NCBI GenBank assembly: GCA_965227065.1
Contig: CBDDFN010000003.1
Coordinates: 1-64,000, forward strand
Direction: 5' to 3'
Source of the DNA: CBDDFN01 sp965227065
GTDB lineage: Bacteria; Pseudomonadota; Alphaproteobacteria; SPJN01
Length of the DNA: 64,000 bases
A program made the position numbers and the translations under genes. Shown here piece by piece: positions 9,159 to 18,349 of the stretch (the stretch's first letter is position 1; every line of letters starts with the position of its first letter). The notes under the pieces were generated by a model that worked only from the letters and a program-made list of their open reading frames with translations, had not been told where the DNA came from and did no database searches.

Positions 9159-10079
9159 CTATTCTGCCGGATACATCTCCGACAGCGGGCCACGTTCAGC
9201 CAACAGCTTTTGCTGGGTCTTTTTGCTTTTCCACAAAAAGTCCCGCGGCAGTCCCAGACGCTCACAGGACTGGGCGGCAATGCCCTTTTTGTCGGGGATG
9301 CGCTCAGCCAGTTGCGCCACAATGCGGATCGCCGCCGCTTGCCACCATTTCAAATCATAGTCAGGGCCAAGCTCCAGCCGCTCGCGCACCGCAATAGGTA
9401 AAATATCGACCGAGGCATTAACCAGCGCCCGTTGCAGCCATACCGGCACATTCGGCGCGGCGCGGCCCGATTTCATGATCTCCAGAAACTCATCATTGAT
9501 GGGATGGGGTTCAAAGCGCGGCAGCAGCTTTTCCAGCATCGCATCGAAATCTGCAAAGGACCGGATCGGGTTTTGAACCCCGAACAGACGCTGCGAAGGC
9601 TCCACCTGGGACAAAAGCTCAGCAATTTCATCCTCAGACAGCCGCCGCACAAAGCGGTGATAGCCCATCAGGAAGGCATAGCCCGCCGTTGCCGACACCC
9701 AGTCCAGCAGCTCAACATCCAGCGCTTTGTAGTCTTCACCTTTCGGCGTCTTGCCCTCAACCTTGGCATGCATGTTGGTGACGCCCTGAATGACGCGGCG
9801 CGCGGCACTTTGGGGGCCATAGATGCCGAGCGCCCCGGCCAGACCCGTGCGCATTGATCGTCCAATCGGATCGACCTTGAACACCGAATGATCCCACACG
9901 CCAGAGCGGATGCGCGCATCGGCGAATTCAAGCAGCACGGCACACACACCGCCAACCGCACCTGCGACCGGGTTTTTGTAAACCTGCCAGGCAAGCGAAT
10001 CAGGCTCGCAATAGGCGGCCTCGCCCTTGGGTTCGGTAAAGTCGATCTTCCAGCCAAGATAGGATTTCATCTTTTCCAT
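9159..10079 (-). CDS. Oxygenase MpaB family protein (DUF2236)
   Basis: A 306-aa all-helical protein of the DUF2236/MpaB family, which includes haem-b rubber oxygenase Lcp and the fungal MpaB. The family core is visible at roughly residues 75-145: a string of basic residues, then TNMHAKVEGK, then YKALDVELLDWV and YHRFVRRLSEDE. The His of NMHAKV is the likely haem ligand by family analogy. It lies 31 bp downstream of a TetR gene on the same strand; a second TetR plus DUF2236 pair occurs at 42807-44674. The substrate is unknown. Confidence 0.85.
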   Translation of the reverse strand: MEKMKSYLGWKIDFTEPKGEAAYCEPDSLAWQVYKNPVAGAVGGVCAVLLEFADARIRSGVWDHSVFKVDPIGRSMRTGLAGALGIYGPQSAARRVIQGVTNMHAKVEGKTPKGEDYKALDVELLDWVSATAGYAFLMGYHRFVRRLSEDEIAELLSQVEPSQRLFGVQNPIRSFADFDAMLEKLLPRFEPHPINDEFLEIMKSGRAAPNVPVWLQRALVNASVDILPIAVRERLELGPDYDLKWWQAAAIRIVAQLAERIPDKKGIAAQSCERLGLPRDFLWKSKKTQQKLLAERGPLSEMYPAE

Positions 10080-10110
10080 CTGCGGTGCTCCAGAACGTCA
10101 AAAAGGGGTT

Positions 10111-10803
10111 TCAAAGGGCTATGGCAAAACGTTTGCGGTCAAAGGCGCGCAAAGCCTCCTGCGTCTCAAGCAAGCGGGCCTCAAGCGCAGGGCGTTCACC
10201 CTCTGCGGCAATGGCCGACAGGGTCAGCGCCAGCGCATAGGCGGTGCGCAGCCGCATTTCATCAAGGCTGAGCTGACCCATGCCCCACATCAGGATCCAG
10301 CTTAAAAGCTGCTGACCGACATGGAGCGCAAAAGTGTCAGGATTGATCTTGTGGCTGATCGCACCGGCCTGGACGGCATCAGCAACCAGATTGCGCAGCA
10401 CCAAAAAGCGCGGCGCATGAAAGCGCAGTCGCTCCTCTGCATTGTCGGCAGGCCCCGACGGGGCTGCCACAACCCGCGCCCCGGCTTTGTAAAGCGCAGG
10501 TGCCTCGGCGAAGATTTCAGCAACCACGTCGTTGAGGCGGAAAAACGCCTCAATCGGTCCCGCCTCAATATGCATCAGGGCCTTTTGCAGCCGCGCCAGA
10601 TCCTCATCAACCACAGCCGATATGATCGCACCTTTAGAGCCGAACAGATTATAGGGCGTAGCCGAAGACACGCCCGCCATCTCAGAAAGCGCACGCATGG
10701 AAAAGTCGGCACTGCCGCCTTGTTCCATCAAACGGCGGGCAGCTTTCACCACACGTTCCCGCGCGGGCGGCGAAACAGGCTTTGTTCGGGCGGATGCCGG
10801 CAT
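10111..10803 (-). CDS. TetR/AcrR family transcriptional regulator
   Basis: A 230-aa one-component repressor. The N-terminal helix-turn-helix covers about residues 14-65, with RVVKAARRLMEQGG, MRALSEMAGVSSATPYNLFG and SKGAIISAVVDEDL in the expected order. The C-terminal ligand domain is unlike the neighbours. It precedes the DUF2236 gene in what looks like a two-gene operon and probably regulates its own promoter at 10825-10873. Confidence 0.88.
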   Translation of the reverse strand: MPASARTKPVSPPARERVVKAARRLMEQGGSADFSMRALSEMAGVSSATPYNLFGSKGAIISAVVDEDLARLQKALMHIEAGPIEAFFRLNDVVAEIFAEAPALYKAGARVVAAPSGPADNAEERLRFHAPRFLVLRNLVADAVQAGAISHKINPDTFALHVGQQLLSWILMWGMGQLSLDEMRLRTAYALALTLSAIAAEGERPALEARLLETQEALRAFDRKRFAIAL

Positions 10804-10824
10804 AGGTTAGTGTCCACAATCACG

Positions 10825-10873
10825 ATTAAAACGCGTCTTAGTTAATATGATACACCGACTTATTTTGAGTCAA
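10825..10873 (-). promoter_or_regulatory. Promoter with candidate TetR operator upstream of TetR-DUF2236
   Basis: Reading leftward, -35 TTGACT (10873-10868), a 17-bp spacer and -10 TCATAT (10850-10845) are followed directly by the imperfect palindrome ACTAAGACGCGTTTTAAT (10842-10825), placed as an operator over the start of transcription. It shares ACTAA at one end and TTTA-T at the other with the operator of the second TetR-DUF2236 pair at 42777-42794. Confidence 0.45.
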
Positions 10874-10881
10874 GACCCGAT

Positions 10882-11922
10882 TTAATCGCTGATGGTCAGC
10901 AGCATCTGGGCGATTTCCTCGCCCTTGCCCTCCTGAATAAAGTGGGAGCCTTCAAGATAAACCGACAATTGATCAGCCATGCGCGGCAGCGCCTCGCACC
11001 ATTGGGCAATCACTTCATCTTTGCCGCACGGGTCCCATTGGCCGAACAGTCCGGCGGCGGGAATGTCTTTCCAGGCGTCCGGCACGATCTTTTGCATAAC
11101 CTCATAAAAGGCGTGATTGTCCTGAATGCCGTGGCGCGCATCCTTGTAACGATAGCCATGGCCCCAGACCGGGGTTTGTTTGACATGCCGGGTTGAGGCC
11201 CGCGCATTGGCCCGGCTGCGGAACTGCTCAGAGTTCACATAGCGCGCAGTGCCCGGTTCAATCTTGCGGCGGCCGAAATCGCTCAAGCCTTTCGCCGCCA
11301 TGGCGGCAAAGGCGCCAAAGCTCATCCGGTTAAAATCATGCACCACGGCAGCCGCCACCCCGCCCCACAATGGCACGGGTGTCATGAAGGGTGTCTTGGC
11401 CCAGGGAAACCACGGATAGGGAAAATTGGTATAGACGAGCCCCTCGGACGGCATGGGAAAGATCGTGGTGTTGACCACCATCAGCGCTTTCACCCGGCCT
11501 GGGTCATCCATCATCGAGCCCACACCGATCGGCCCGCCCCAATCATGGATCAGCAGCGTCACGTTTTGCAGACCAAGATGCTCGACCAGCTGGCGCAAAT
11601 TGTCGGCATGATGCATGTCGACCATCTCGAAATCGGCCTGATCCGACAGGCCAAAGCCAACATGATCAGGCGTAACCAGCCGGACATTGCGGCCTGAGGC
11701 AATCAGCGCATCGCGGACATTGCGGTAGGTGTAGGAATTTTCTGGATTGCCGTGGATCATCAGGATGGTCGCCTCCGGCACCCCCTGCCCCGTCTGATGA
11801 TCCATATAGAAGATGGTCTTTCCGGCATCATGACCGGTCTGGATAGTGAACCAGTTTGCGCTGCCTGCCGGGCAATAATCGGCCGGCGGATGTTTGACCG
11901 GCGTATTAGTTGGAATGTGCAT
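10882..11922 (-). CDS. Alpha/beta hydrolase (haloalkane dehalogenase / epoxide hydrolase-like)
   Basis: A 346-aa alpha/beta-hydrolase. The oxyanion motif HGNPENSYTYR begins at residue 57 and the nucleophile elbow is HDWGG with Asp127, so the nucleophile is Asp as in haloalkane dehalogenases and epoxide hydrolases rather than Ser. An acid in GQWDPCGKDE and His in EGSHFIQE complete the triad. A cap domain lies between about 160 and 270. The start ATG 11922 has AAAGGGGG upstream. A TetR gene lies 52 bp upstream on the same strand, so expression is probably inducer controlled. Halide-binding residues were not assigned, so the reaction class is not settled. Confidence 0.85.
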   Translation of the reverse strand: MHIPTNTPVKHPPADYCPAGSANWFTIQTGHDAGKTIFYMDHQTGQGVPEATILMIHGNPENSYTYRNVRDALIASGRNVRLVTPDHVGFGLSDQADFEMVDMHHADNLRQLVEHLGLQNVTLLIHDWGGPIGVGSMMDDPGRVKALMVVNTTIFPMPSEGLVYTNFPYPWFPWAKTPFMTPVPLWGGVAAAVVHDFNRMSFGAFAAMAAKGLSDFGRRKIEPGTARYVNSEQFRSRANARASTRHVKQTPVWGHGYRYKDARHGIQDNHAFYEVMQKIVPDAWKDIPAAGLFGQWDPCGKDEVIAQWCEALPRMADQLSVYLEGSHFIQEGKGEEIAQMLLTISD

Positions 11923-11974
11923 GCCGCCCCCTTTTTGTCCTCACCTTGAACTATAGGTTGAGCATCGGGGCGTT

Positions 11975-12586
11975 CTACCCCCCGCTTTTGGGGGTGTTTT
12001 GCATCGCGGCGGCGATGCGGTTGCGCAAAAACTCCGCGGTTTTATCCCGGTCAAGATCGTGAACCTGACGCGCCCTTTCCCAGGTTTCAAAACTCAACAG
12101 AATTTCGATTTCAACCGCTATGTCCCAGTCGGCTTCCCCCAGTTCGGGAAACCACAAATAGACCTCGGCCTTCGACGCCATATGAGTGGCTTCAAACTGT
12201 TCGCGCAAATCGTCAAAGCGCCACAGATTGTTGTAGGTGACCCGGATATAGACACCGACCGCGTCATACACTTCCATCCGCAAGGCGACGATGCTGGCAA
12301 TACGCTCCTCAAGCGTGCCGGAGCGGTCAGCCTTTTCCAAGATGGGCAGCACCCGCACCATCACCTGCTGATCCATTTCAGCGAACAGGCTTTTCATGTC
12401 CTTGAAATGCCGGAACAGGGTGCGCAATCCCACCCCCGCGCGATCAGCGATCTGCTGCGCGGTCGGTGACAACACGCCCTCATCAAAATAGGCGAACATC
12501 GCATCGGTAATCCGCTGGCGGCTGCGCATACTGCGCATGACCCGGCCATCTGCGGCAGGTTTTGTCATAGTCGTTTTCTTATCCAT
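11975..12586 (-). CDS. TetR family transcriptional regulator
   Basis: About 203 aa with an N-terminal TetR helix-turn-helix: RQRITDAMFAYFDEG, then QQIADRAGVGLRTLFRHFKD. The start is uncertain: ATG 12586 is used, while in-frame ATGs at 12637 and 12568 also exist and none has a strong ribosome site. It is 52 bp upstream of the alpha/beta hydrolase on the same strand and divergent from the GST gene, so it may control both. Confidence 0.82.
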   Translation of the reverse strand: MDKKTTMTKPAADGRVMRSMRSRQRITDAMFAYFDEGVLSPTAQQIADRAGVGLRTLFRHFKDMKSLFAEMDQQVMVRVLPILEKADRSGTLEERIASIVALRMEVYDAVGVYIRVTYNNLWRFDDLREQFEATHMASKAEVYLWFPELGEADWDIAVEIEILLSFETWERARQVHDLDRDKTAEFLRNRIAAAMQNTPKSGG

Positions 12587-12684
12587 CGCACCAGACTTGT
12601 TGCGCGGGCCGTTATTTTTTGGCCCTTCACATGACATCTATGGCAGTGTGCGGCCCAACAAACATACAACCTCAGGGACAGACC

Positions 12685-13830
12685 ATGACGCCGGTTACAC
12701 TCTATGCCGTTCCGTTTTCACTTTACAGTGCCAAGGCGCGATCCTATCTGCTGAAAAATCACGTTCCGTTTACTGAGGTCTCGCAAGGCACCCCCCATTA
12801 TGCCGAGAAAATCTTGCCCAAAATCGGGCGAATGATCATTCCAGTACTGGAACTCAGCGACGGCACAATCATTCAGGACGGCGCGGCGATCATTGATCAT
12901 TTTGAAAATCAGGGAAATATGCCCTGTCCCGCCCTGCCCGCCACACCGCGTCACAAAATTGTCTCTCAGATTTTCAACTTGTTTGGCGGCGAAGGGCTCT
13001 TGCGGCCTGCCATGCATTATCGATGGAATTTTCCCGATACCAATCAGCCCTTCCTGTCCGATCAGTTTGCGACCTTCATCCTGCCCTTGATGGAGGGTGA
13101 CGCGCGCACCGAACTCACCAACAAGGTGATGGGCCGGATGCAAACCGCAGCGCGCGGCTTTGGGGTAAACCCCGATACGGCCCCGGTGATTGAGGCCGCC
13201 TATGAAGAGTTTCTCGCCGAGCTTGAAGCGCATTTCCGCGCCCATCCCTATTTGCTGGGCGGCCGGCCCACATTGGGCGACTATGGTTTGATCGCCCCGC
13301 TTTATCCCCATTTGGGCCGTGACCCCTACCCGGCACAAATGATGAAGGACAAGGCACGCGCGGTCTATTGCTGGACCGAACGGATGAACCGGCCCGATGC
13401 CGCCATGCCCGATTTCCCGCTTTATGGCGAACAGCTTTGTGCGGATGACGGCATTCCCGATACGCTGATGACGCTGCTGAAACGGATTGCGGCGGACTAT
13501 CTGCCCGAAGTGGAAGCCATGGTCGGCTTCACCAATCAATGGCTTGCCGATAATCCAGTCAATGACGGTGATGTCGTGGGCGGTGAAAAACAGATCCGCG
13601 CCATCGGGGAATGTTCGTTTGCGTGGCGCGGAACGACCATCAGTTGCTGGGTGATGCCTTACCGCATCTGGCTTTTGCAACGCATTCAGGATGCCTATGA
13701 CACGCTGCCGGACAAAGCGAGCGTCGATGCCCTGCTGGCCGAAACCGGCCTGAGCGCCCTTCTTACCGCCCGCGCCAACCGGCGGGTGGAACGGCGCGAC
13801 AATCGCGAAGTGTGGGGCAAGACCGTTTAG
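12685..13830 (+). CDS. Glutathione S-transferase family protein
   Basis: A 381-aa GST-fold protein. The N-terminal thioredoxin-like domain shows LYAVPFSLYSAKARSYLL (candidate catalytic Ser), the cis-Pro segment MIIPVLEL and the glutathione-contact turn IQDGAAI. The helical C-terminal domain contains FRAHPYLLGGRPTLGDYGL, the usual N-capping region. At 381 aa it is much longer than the usual 200-250 aa, with an extra C-terminal helical part. ATG 12685 is chosen because AGGGA lies upstream; an in-frame ATG at 12619 lacks this. Its stop overlaps the stop of the convergent nasS by a few bases. Confidence 0.85.
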   Translation: MTPVTLYAVPFSLYSAKARSYLLKNHVPFTEVSQGTPHYAEKILPKIGRMIIPVLELSDGTIIQDGAAIIDHFENQGNMPCPALPATPRHKIVSQIFNLFGGEGLLRPAMHYRWNFPDTNQPFLSDQFATFILPLMEGDARTELTNKVMGRMQTAARGFGVNPDTAPVIEAAYEEFLAELEAHFRAHPYLLGGRPTLGDYGLIAPLYPHLGRDPYPAQMMKDKARAVYCWTERMNRPDAAMPDFPLYGEQLCADDGIPDTLMTLLKRIAADYLPEVEAMVGFTNQWLADNPVNDGDVVGGEKQIRAIGECSFAWRGTTISCWVMPYRIWLLQRIQDAYDTLPDKASVDALLAETGLSALLTARANRRVERRDNREVWGKTV

Positions 13831-15077
13831 AAAGCGTGCGGTGCGATCCGCAGATTGTGCCGCAAATAGCCTTCCAGCGAGCGCACCGGGTTTGAAGGGT
13901 CAAACCGGCCCTGATCAATAAAGTCGCTGCGCGCCATGGCAATGGGGCTGGTGGCATCTTCAAGCACCCACGCGCGGTCGCGATGGCCTTCTGATTTGTG
14001 GTCGATCAGGGGCGCGGCAATGCCGAGCGCTTCGGCGGCCTCGCGATAAAGCGCGGGGTCATAGGCCTGATCGGCAATGGCTTTCAGATCAATCGGTTCA
14101 TCCACCTGACCCCAGCGCACCATCTGGGTCAAAAACCACAACGCATGGCTGCGCCAGGGGAAGTTCGCCGCATAATGATGGAAGATCAAAAAGTCATCGC
14201 CTTCGACCAGGCTTTTGCGTTCGCGCAGCACCCCCTCGCCTGTCAAGGCAGGTTGCAACACGGTGGGCGAGACGCCGACATAGGCGGGGTCTGACAGCAA
14301 GTACGCCGCCTCATGGCGATGGGGCCGCTGATCAAGCCAGGCGAGCGCTTCCAGCACCGCCATCACCAGAGCCTTGTGCGTGGCGCGATGCTCTTGAGCA
14401 AACCCGGCCCGCACACCCAGAACCTTTTCAGGAAAATGCCGCCAGATTTCCTTGGACGCCACAATTGCCCTGCCGGTGCCGCGATATTCAGCCTGGCTGT
14501 TCCACGGTTCCCCGACGCAAAAGCCATCAAGCTTGCCGGCCTCCAAATGCTCCACCATCAAGGGCGGCGGGGCGACCACCATGCGCACATCGCGGTCGGG
14601 ATTGATGCCTTCAGCCCCCAGCCAGTAGCGCACCGCATAATTATGGCTGCTATAGGGAAACACCGCGCCCAGGGTCAGCGGTTCATCTCCCGCCTCGATC
14701 CGCGCAGCGATGACCTTGCGCAAAGCGCGCGCCGTCACCGGGCGTTCAGCCATCGCATCGGGGTCGGCCTCGACCATCGCGTCATACAGCGCGTTTGAAA
14801 CCGTGATCGCATTGCCATTGAGGTTAAGCGACAAGGCGGTGCAGAATTTCTCTCCCGCATAGGCGCCGGGCAGCCAGCTTGAAGGCACCATGGGCGCCAG
14901 CATATGGGCGGCGTCAAGCTCCCCCAGCGCCAGCAAATCGCGAATCTGCGCCCAGCTCGGCACACGCTGCAAATTAACCTCAAGCCCGTGTTTTTGAAAA
15001 AAGCCCTTCTCCTGCGCCACGATCAGCGGCGCAGAATCCGTCAATGGCACAAAGCCGATGTTCAACGCCCGGCTCAT
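13827..15077 (-). CDS. nasS: NasS: cytoplasmic nitrate/nitrite sensor of the NasST system
   Basis: A 416-aa protein of the CmpA/NrtA periplasmic-binding family with no signal peptide (starts MSRALNIGFVPLTDSAP), the mark of the cytoplasmic sensor NasS as opposed to the transport protein NrtA. It shares GEPWN, SSHNYAVRYWL and WFLTQMVRWGQ with NrtA at 25325-26698, so both are paralogues in one operon. In known NasST systems NasS holds NasT inactive until nitrate or nitrite binds. Its ATG overlaps the nasT stop (ATGA), which would give matched synthesis. It is the last gene of the operon. Confidence 0.9.
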   Translation of the reverse strand: MSRALNIGFVPLTDSAPLIVAQEKGFFQKHGLEVNLQRVPSWAQIRDLLALGELDAAHMLAPMVPSSWLPGAYAGEKFCTALSLNLNGNAITVSNALYDAMVEADPDAMAERPVTARALRKVIAARIEAGDEPLTLGAVFPYSSHNYAVRYWLGAEGINPDRDVRMVVAPPPLMVEHLEAGKLDGFCVGEPWNSQAEYRGTGRAIVASKEIWRHFPEKVLGVRAGFAQEHRATHKALVMAVLEALAWLDQRPHRHEAAYLLSDPAYVGVSPTVLQPALTGEGVLRERKSLVEGDDFLIFHHYAANFPWRSHALWFLTQMVRWGQVDEPIDLKAIADQAYDPALYREAAEALGIAAPLIDHKSEGHRDRAWVLEDATSPIAMARSDFIDQGRFDPSNPVRSLEGYLRHNLRIAPHAF

Positions 15078-15661
15078 TCCAGAATACTCAAGACCGACAA
15101 GATGCTTTCAGCCACATCCTTGATCGTCTTGCCCTGCTTCATCGCCATGGACCGCATGGCCGAATAGGCCTCGTTCTCCGTCATCTGGCGTTTTTCCATC
15201 AACATGCCCTTGGCCCGTTCGATCACTTTGCGCGCTTCTAGATCGGCACGGGATTTCTGCAAATCCTTTTGCAGCGCATCGACCATGCGGAACCGTTCAA
15301 TGGCAATTTCCAGAACCGGCTTGATCCGGCTTTGCGACAGGCCATCAACAATGTAGCTCGTCACCCCGGCACGGACGGCTTCCTTGGCGAGTGCGCCATC
15401 CCCGTCTTCCACAAACATCACAATGGGCTTGGGATTTTCACGCGCCACAAGTTGAAGATTTTCAATCGTGTCCCGATCAGGAGAATCGCAATCAATGATG
15501 ATCGCATCGGGCTGCAACTGCCGGACAGCGTCCACAAGTTCGGCCCCGCGCAGGCTGTGCGCCTGTTTGACAACAGCCAACTCACCCAGACCATCTTCAA
15601 CGATCTTGGCGCGTTCGCGGTTGGAATCGATCAACAGCACAATAAGCGGTGCGTCAGACAC
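15074..15661 (-). CDS. nasT: NasT: ANTAR-domain transcription antiterminator
   Basis: A 195-aa response-regulator-like protein: a receiver domain with Asp57 (IIIDCDSP), a coiled linker, and a C-terminal RNA-binding ANTAR domain from about 128 to 190 with RKVIERAKGMLMEKRQ and EAYSAMRSMAM. NasT binds paired hexaloop hairpins in the leader of nitrate-assimilation operons and prevents termination. The start is placed at GTG 15661 with GGGGAAG 7 bp upstream, because residues before it do not fit a receiver domain. It lies 81 bp after nasA and overlaps nasS. Its likely target is the nrtA leader at 26778-26873. Confidence 0.92.
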   Translation of the reverse strand: MSDAPLIVLLIDSNRERAKIVEDGLGELAVVKQAHSLRGAELVDAVRQLQPDAIIIDCDSPDRDTIENLQLVARENPKPIVMFVEDGDGALAKEAVRAGVTSYIVDGLSQSRIKPVLEIAIERFRMVDALQKDLQKSRADLEARKVIERAKGMLMEKRQMTENEAYSAMRSMAMKQGKTIKDVAESILSVLSILE

Positions 15662-15742
15662 AATCAGGCTTCCCCATGGGATTGGACTTCCCAAATGACC
15701 ATCAAGCCGCGCCCGGCCCAATGCGGTACCCAGTCGCGGAGA

Positions 15743-18349
15743 CTATTCTGCTGCAAGGCGTTCAGGCTCCAGGAAACGATGCAATTCCGCCCGGCATGAT
15801 CCGCAATTGGTCCCTGCCCCGGTTTGGGCGCCAATCGCATCAAGGCTGGCTGCCCCGCAGGCCACCGCGCCGGCAATTTCGTTGGCGCCCACCGACAGGC
15901 ACGAACAGATGATGGGGCCTTTATCGGGCTGGTCAGCGCCGGGCCGGCCCGCAAGCGGGGCCAGACGGTCCGCAGGTGCGGTCCCGATCAGGCCCACCAC
16001 ATGGCTGCGGGAAACCTCAACCGGTTTGGGGCCGAAAAAGAACAGGCCCTTGAGGCGCGCGCCCTTGTACAAGGCAAGACGGGTGCCGCCGCCCGCTTCG
16101 ACCATGACGGTTTCACACCCGTGATGCCCCGTCAGCTCTTCAACGATTTTGGCGGGATCAAGCGGCAATGCCCCGGCCATTTCGATCCGCACCCCCGTGT
16201 CGGTCATCCCCGTCGCCCAATAGGTGCAGGCCGGTGTCCCCGCCTCGCCCATGGTTTCAAACGCGCCAAATCCGTACCAGTCCGCAGCGAACCGGCTGGC
16301 GGTCACCCGGCTTGATTTAAGCGCGGGCTGGCCTGAAAACGGATCGGTCACCGGGGCCACCAGCGCATCAACCCGGCCTTTGGAGCTGTTCGCGCCGGTC
16401 CAATGCATCGGCACAAACAAGGAGCCGGGCTGTTGCCGCGCGGTAATCAGCGCCCGCGCAATCATCGTGCCATAAGGCGAATTGAGCGTGACAAGATCAG
16501 CATCATTCAGCTTGAGCCGTTTGGCATCACACGGGGCGATCTCGACATAAGGTTCTGAAATATGCTGGCCCAGACGCGGCGACAGGCCCGTCCGCGTCAT
16601 GGTGTGCCAGTGATCGCGCACCCGGCCTGTATTGAGCACAAATCCAAGGCTTCCGGTCTTGGGTTGCGCTGCAGGGGTGATGAAGCGGGCTTTGCCATCG
16701 GGGGTATAAAACCGGCCATCGGCAAAAAACCGCGCTTTGCCCCGCGGCCACAGGCTGGGTTCAAACCCCTCATACTCTTCTTCTGAGAGGGCCGTGAAGG
16801 CGTTGAGATCAAGGTCGCGTGCACCATCATTACCGTGGCTGCACAGCGCTGCATATTCAGCAAAAATGGCGTGGGGGCCCTCATAGTCGAAAGCGTCCGC
16901 AAACCCCATGCGCTTGGCAATTTCGCAGAACTGCCACCAATCGTGCCGCGCCTCGCCGAGCGGGGCGACAAAGCCGCGCTGGCGCGACATGCGGCGTTCG
17001 GAATTCGTCACCATGCCTTCTTTCTCGCCCCACGTGCTTGAGGGCAAAAGAATGTCGGCGCATTGGGCGGTGTCTGAATTCGCGGTCATATCCGAGACGA
17101 TGACCAGCTCGCATTTTTTCAATGCCGCCCGCACCCGGTCGGCATCGGGCATGGAGACAACCGGATTGGTCGCCATGATCCACAAAACCTTGATCCGGCC
17201 ATCAAGCACAGCATCAAACAGATCAACCGCTTTTAGCCCCGGCTGGCTGGCAATCCGGGGAGATTGCCAAAAGGATTGAACCAGGGCGCGGTGATCTTCA
17301 TTGTTCAACTCCATATGGCTCGCCAGCTGATTGGCGAGCCCCCCAACCTCACGCCCGCCCATTGCGTTAGGCTGGCCGGTCACTGAAAACGGGCCCATGC
17401 CGGGCTTGCCGATGCGCCCGGTCAGCAGATGACAATTGATGATGGCATTGACCTTGTCGGTTCCGTTTTGCGCCTGATTAACCCCTTGCGAATAGACGGT
17501 GACGGTCTTTTCGGTTTCCCGTACCCAGCCATAAAACCGTTCAAGGTCTGCATGGGATAATCCGGTTTCCAGCGCGACGCGGGAGAGATCAAACTCCCGC
17601 GCCGCCTGGAGCGCGTCCTCTGCATGACGCGTATGGTGCGCGACATAGGTGTGATCGCGCGCACCGCCCCCCTCCAAAGCGTTCAACAAGCCCATGAACA
17701 GGCTGACATCGCTGCCCGGTTCAAGCTGCAAATGAAGATCGGCGAGATCACAGCTTGCCGTCCGGCGCGGATCAATCACCACCACCCGCATATGGGGCCG
17801 CGCTTTCTTTGCCGCCGCCAGCCGCTGATACAAAACCGGATGACACCAGGCCAGGTTTGACCCGGTCAGCACTACAAGATCGGCCAGTTCCAGATCCTCA
17901 TACAGTCCCGGCACTGTGTCAGAACCGAAAGCGCGCTTGTGACCGGCAACCGATGAGGCCATGCACAGGCGCGAATTGGTGTCGATATTGGCCGAGCCGA
18001 TAAAGCCCTTCATCAGCTTGTTGGCGACATAATAATCTTCGGTCAGGATCTGGCCGGAGACATAAAAGCCGACCGCATCGGGACCGTGGTTCTTGATCAC
18101 GCTGACCAGCGTCCCGGCAATTTCATCAAGCGCGTCATCCCAGCTGATGCGCTGGCCTTTGCGCTGTGGGTGCATTAAACGCTCCCGCAGGCCCAGCGTT
18201 TCAGCAAGTGCCGAGCCTTTGGAACATAAACGGCCAAAATTCGCTGGATGGTCAGGGTCGCCTTTGACGGAAACGCCATTGGCAGAGGGCTCGACCAGAA
18301 CCCCGCAACCAACGCCGCAATAGGGGCATGTGGTTTTGACCGCGCTCAT
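15743..18349 (-). CDS. nasA: Assimilatory nitrate reductase catalytic subunit
   Basis: An 868-aa molybdopterin oxidoreductase reducing nitrate to nitrite in the cytoplasm. An N-terminal [4Fe-4S] site is formed by Cys8, Cys11, Cys15 and Cys42 (TTCPYCGVGCG and LCSKGSAL). The molybdopterin-binding core follows, with typical VYSQGVNQAQNGTDK and GPFSVTGQPNAMGG. A C-terminal BFD-like [2Fe-2S] domain (ICSCLSVG, GTNCGSC) occupies the last 60 residues, as in many bacterial NasA. No twin-arginine signal is present, consistent with the assimilatory type. The ATG overlaps the nirD stop (ATGA). Confidence 0.95.
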   Translation of the reverse strand: MSAVKTTCPYCGVGCGVLVEPSANGVSVKGDPDHPANFGRLCSKGSALAETLGLRERLMHPQRKGQRISWDDALDEIAGTLVSVIKNHGPDAVGFYVSGQILTEDYYVANKLMKGFIGSANIDTNSRLCMASSVAGHKRAFGSDTVPGLYEDLELADLVVLTGSNLAWCHPVLYQRLAAAKKARPHMRVVVIDPRRTASCDLADLHLQLEPGSDVSLFMGLLNALEGGGARDHTYVAHHTRHAEDALQAAREFDLSRVALETGLSHADLERFYGWVRETEKTVTVYSQGVNQAQNGTDKVNAIINCHLLTGRIGKPGMGPFSVTGQPNAMGGREVGGLANQLASHMELNNEDHRALVQSFWQSPRIASQPGLKAVDLFDAVLDGRIKVLWIMATNPVVSMPDADRVRAALKKCELVIVSDMTANSDTAQCADILLPSSTWGEKEGMVTNSERRMSRQRGFVAPLGEARHDWWQFCEIAKRMGFADAFDYEGPHAIFAEYAALCSHGNDGARDLDLNAFTALSEEEYEGFEPSLWPRGKARFFADGRFYTPDGKARFITPAAQPKTGSLGFVLNTGRVRDHWHTMTRTGLSPRLGQHISEPYVEIAPCDAKRLKLNDADLVTLNSPYGTMIARALITARQQPGSLFVPMHWTGANSSKGRVDALVAPVTDPFSGQPALKSSRVTASRFAADWYGFGAFETMGEAGTPACTYWATGMTDTGVRIEMAGALPLDPAKIVEELTGHHGCETVMVEAGGGTRLALYKGARLKGLFFFGPKPVEVSRSHVVGLIGTAPADRLAPLAGRPGADQPDKGPIICSCLSVGANEIAGAVACGAASLDAIGAQTGAGTNCGSCRAELHRFLEPERLAAE

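Noticed and set aside
12718..13680. A 320-codon minus-strand frame inside the GST gene
   Set aside because: The plus strand encodes a recognisable GST fold with a good ribosome site; the antisense frame has no motif.
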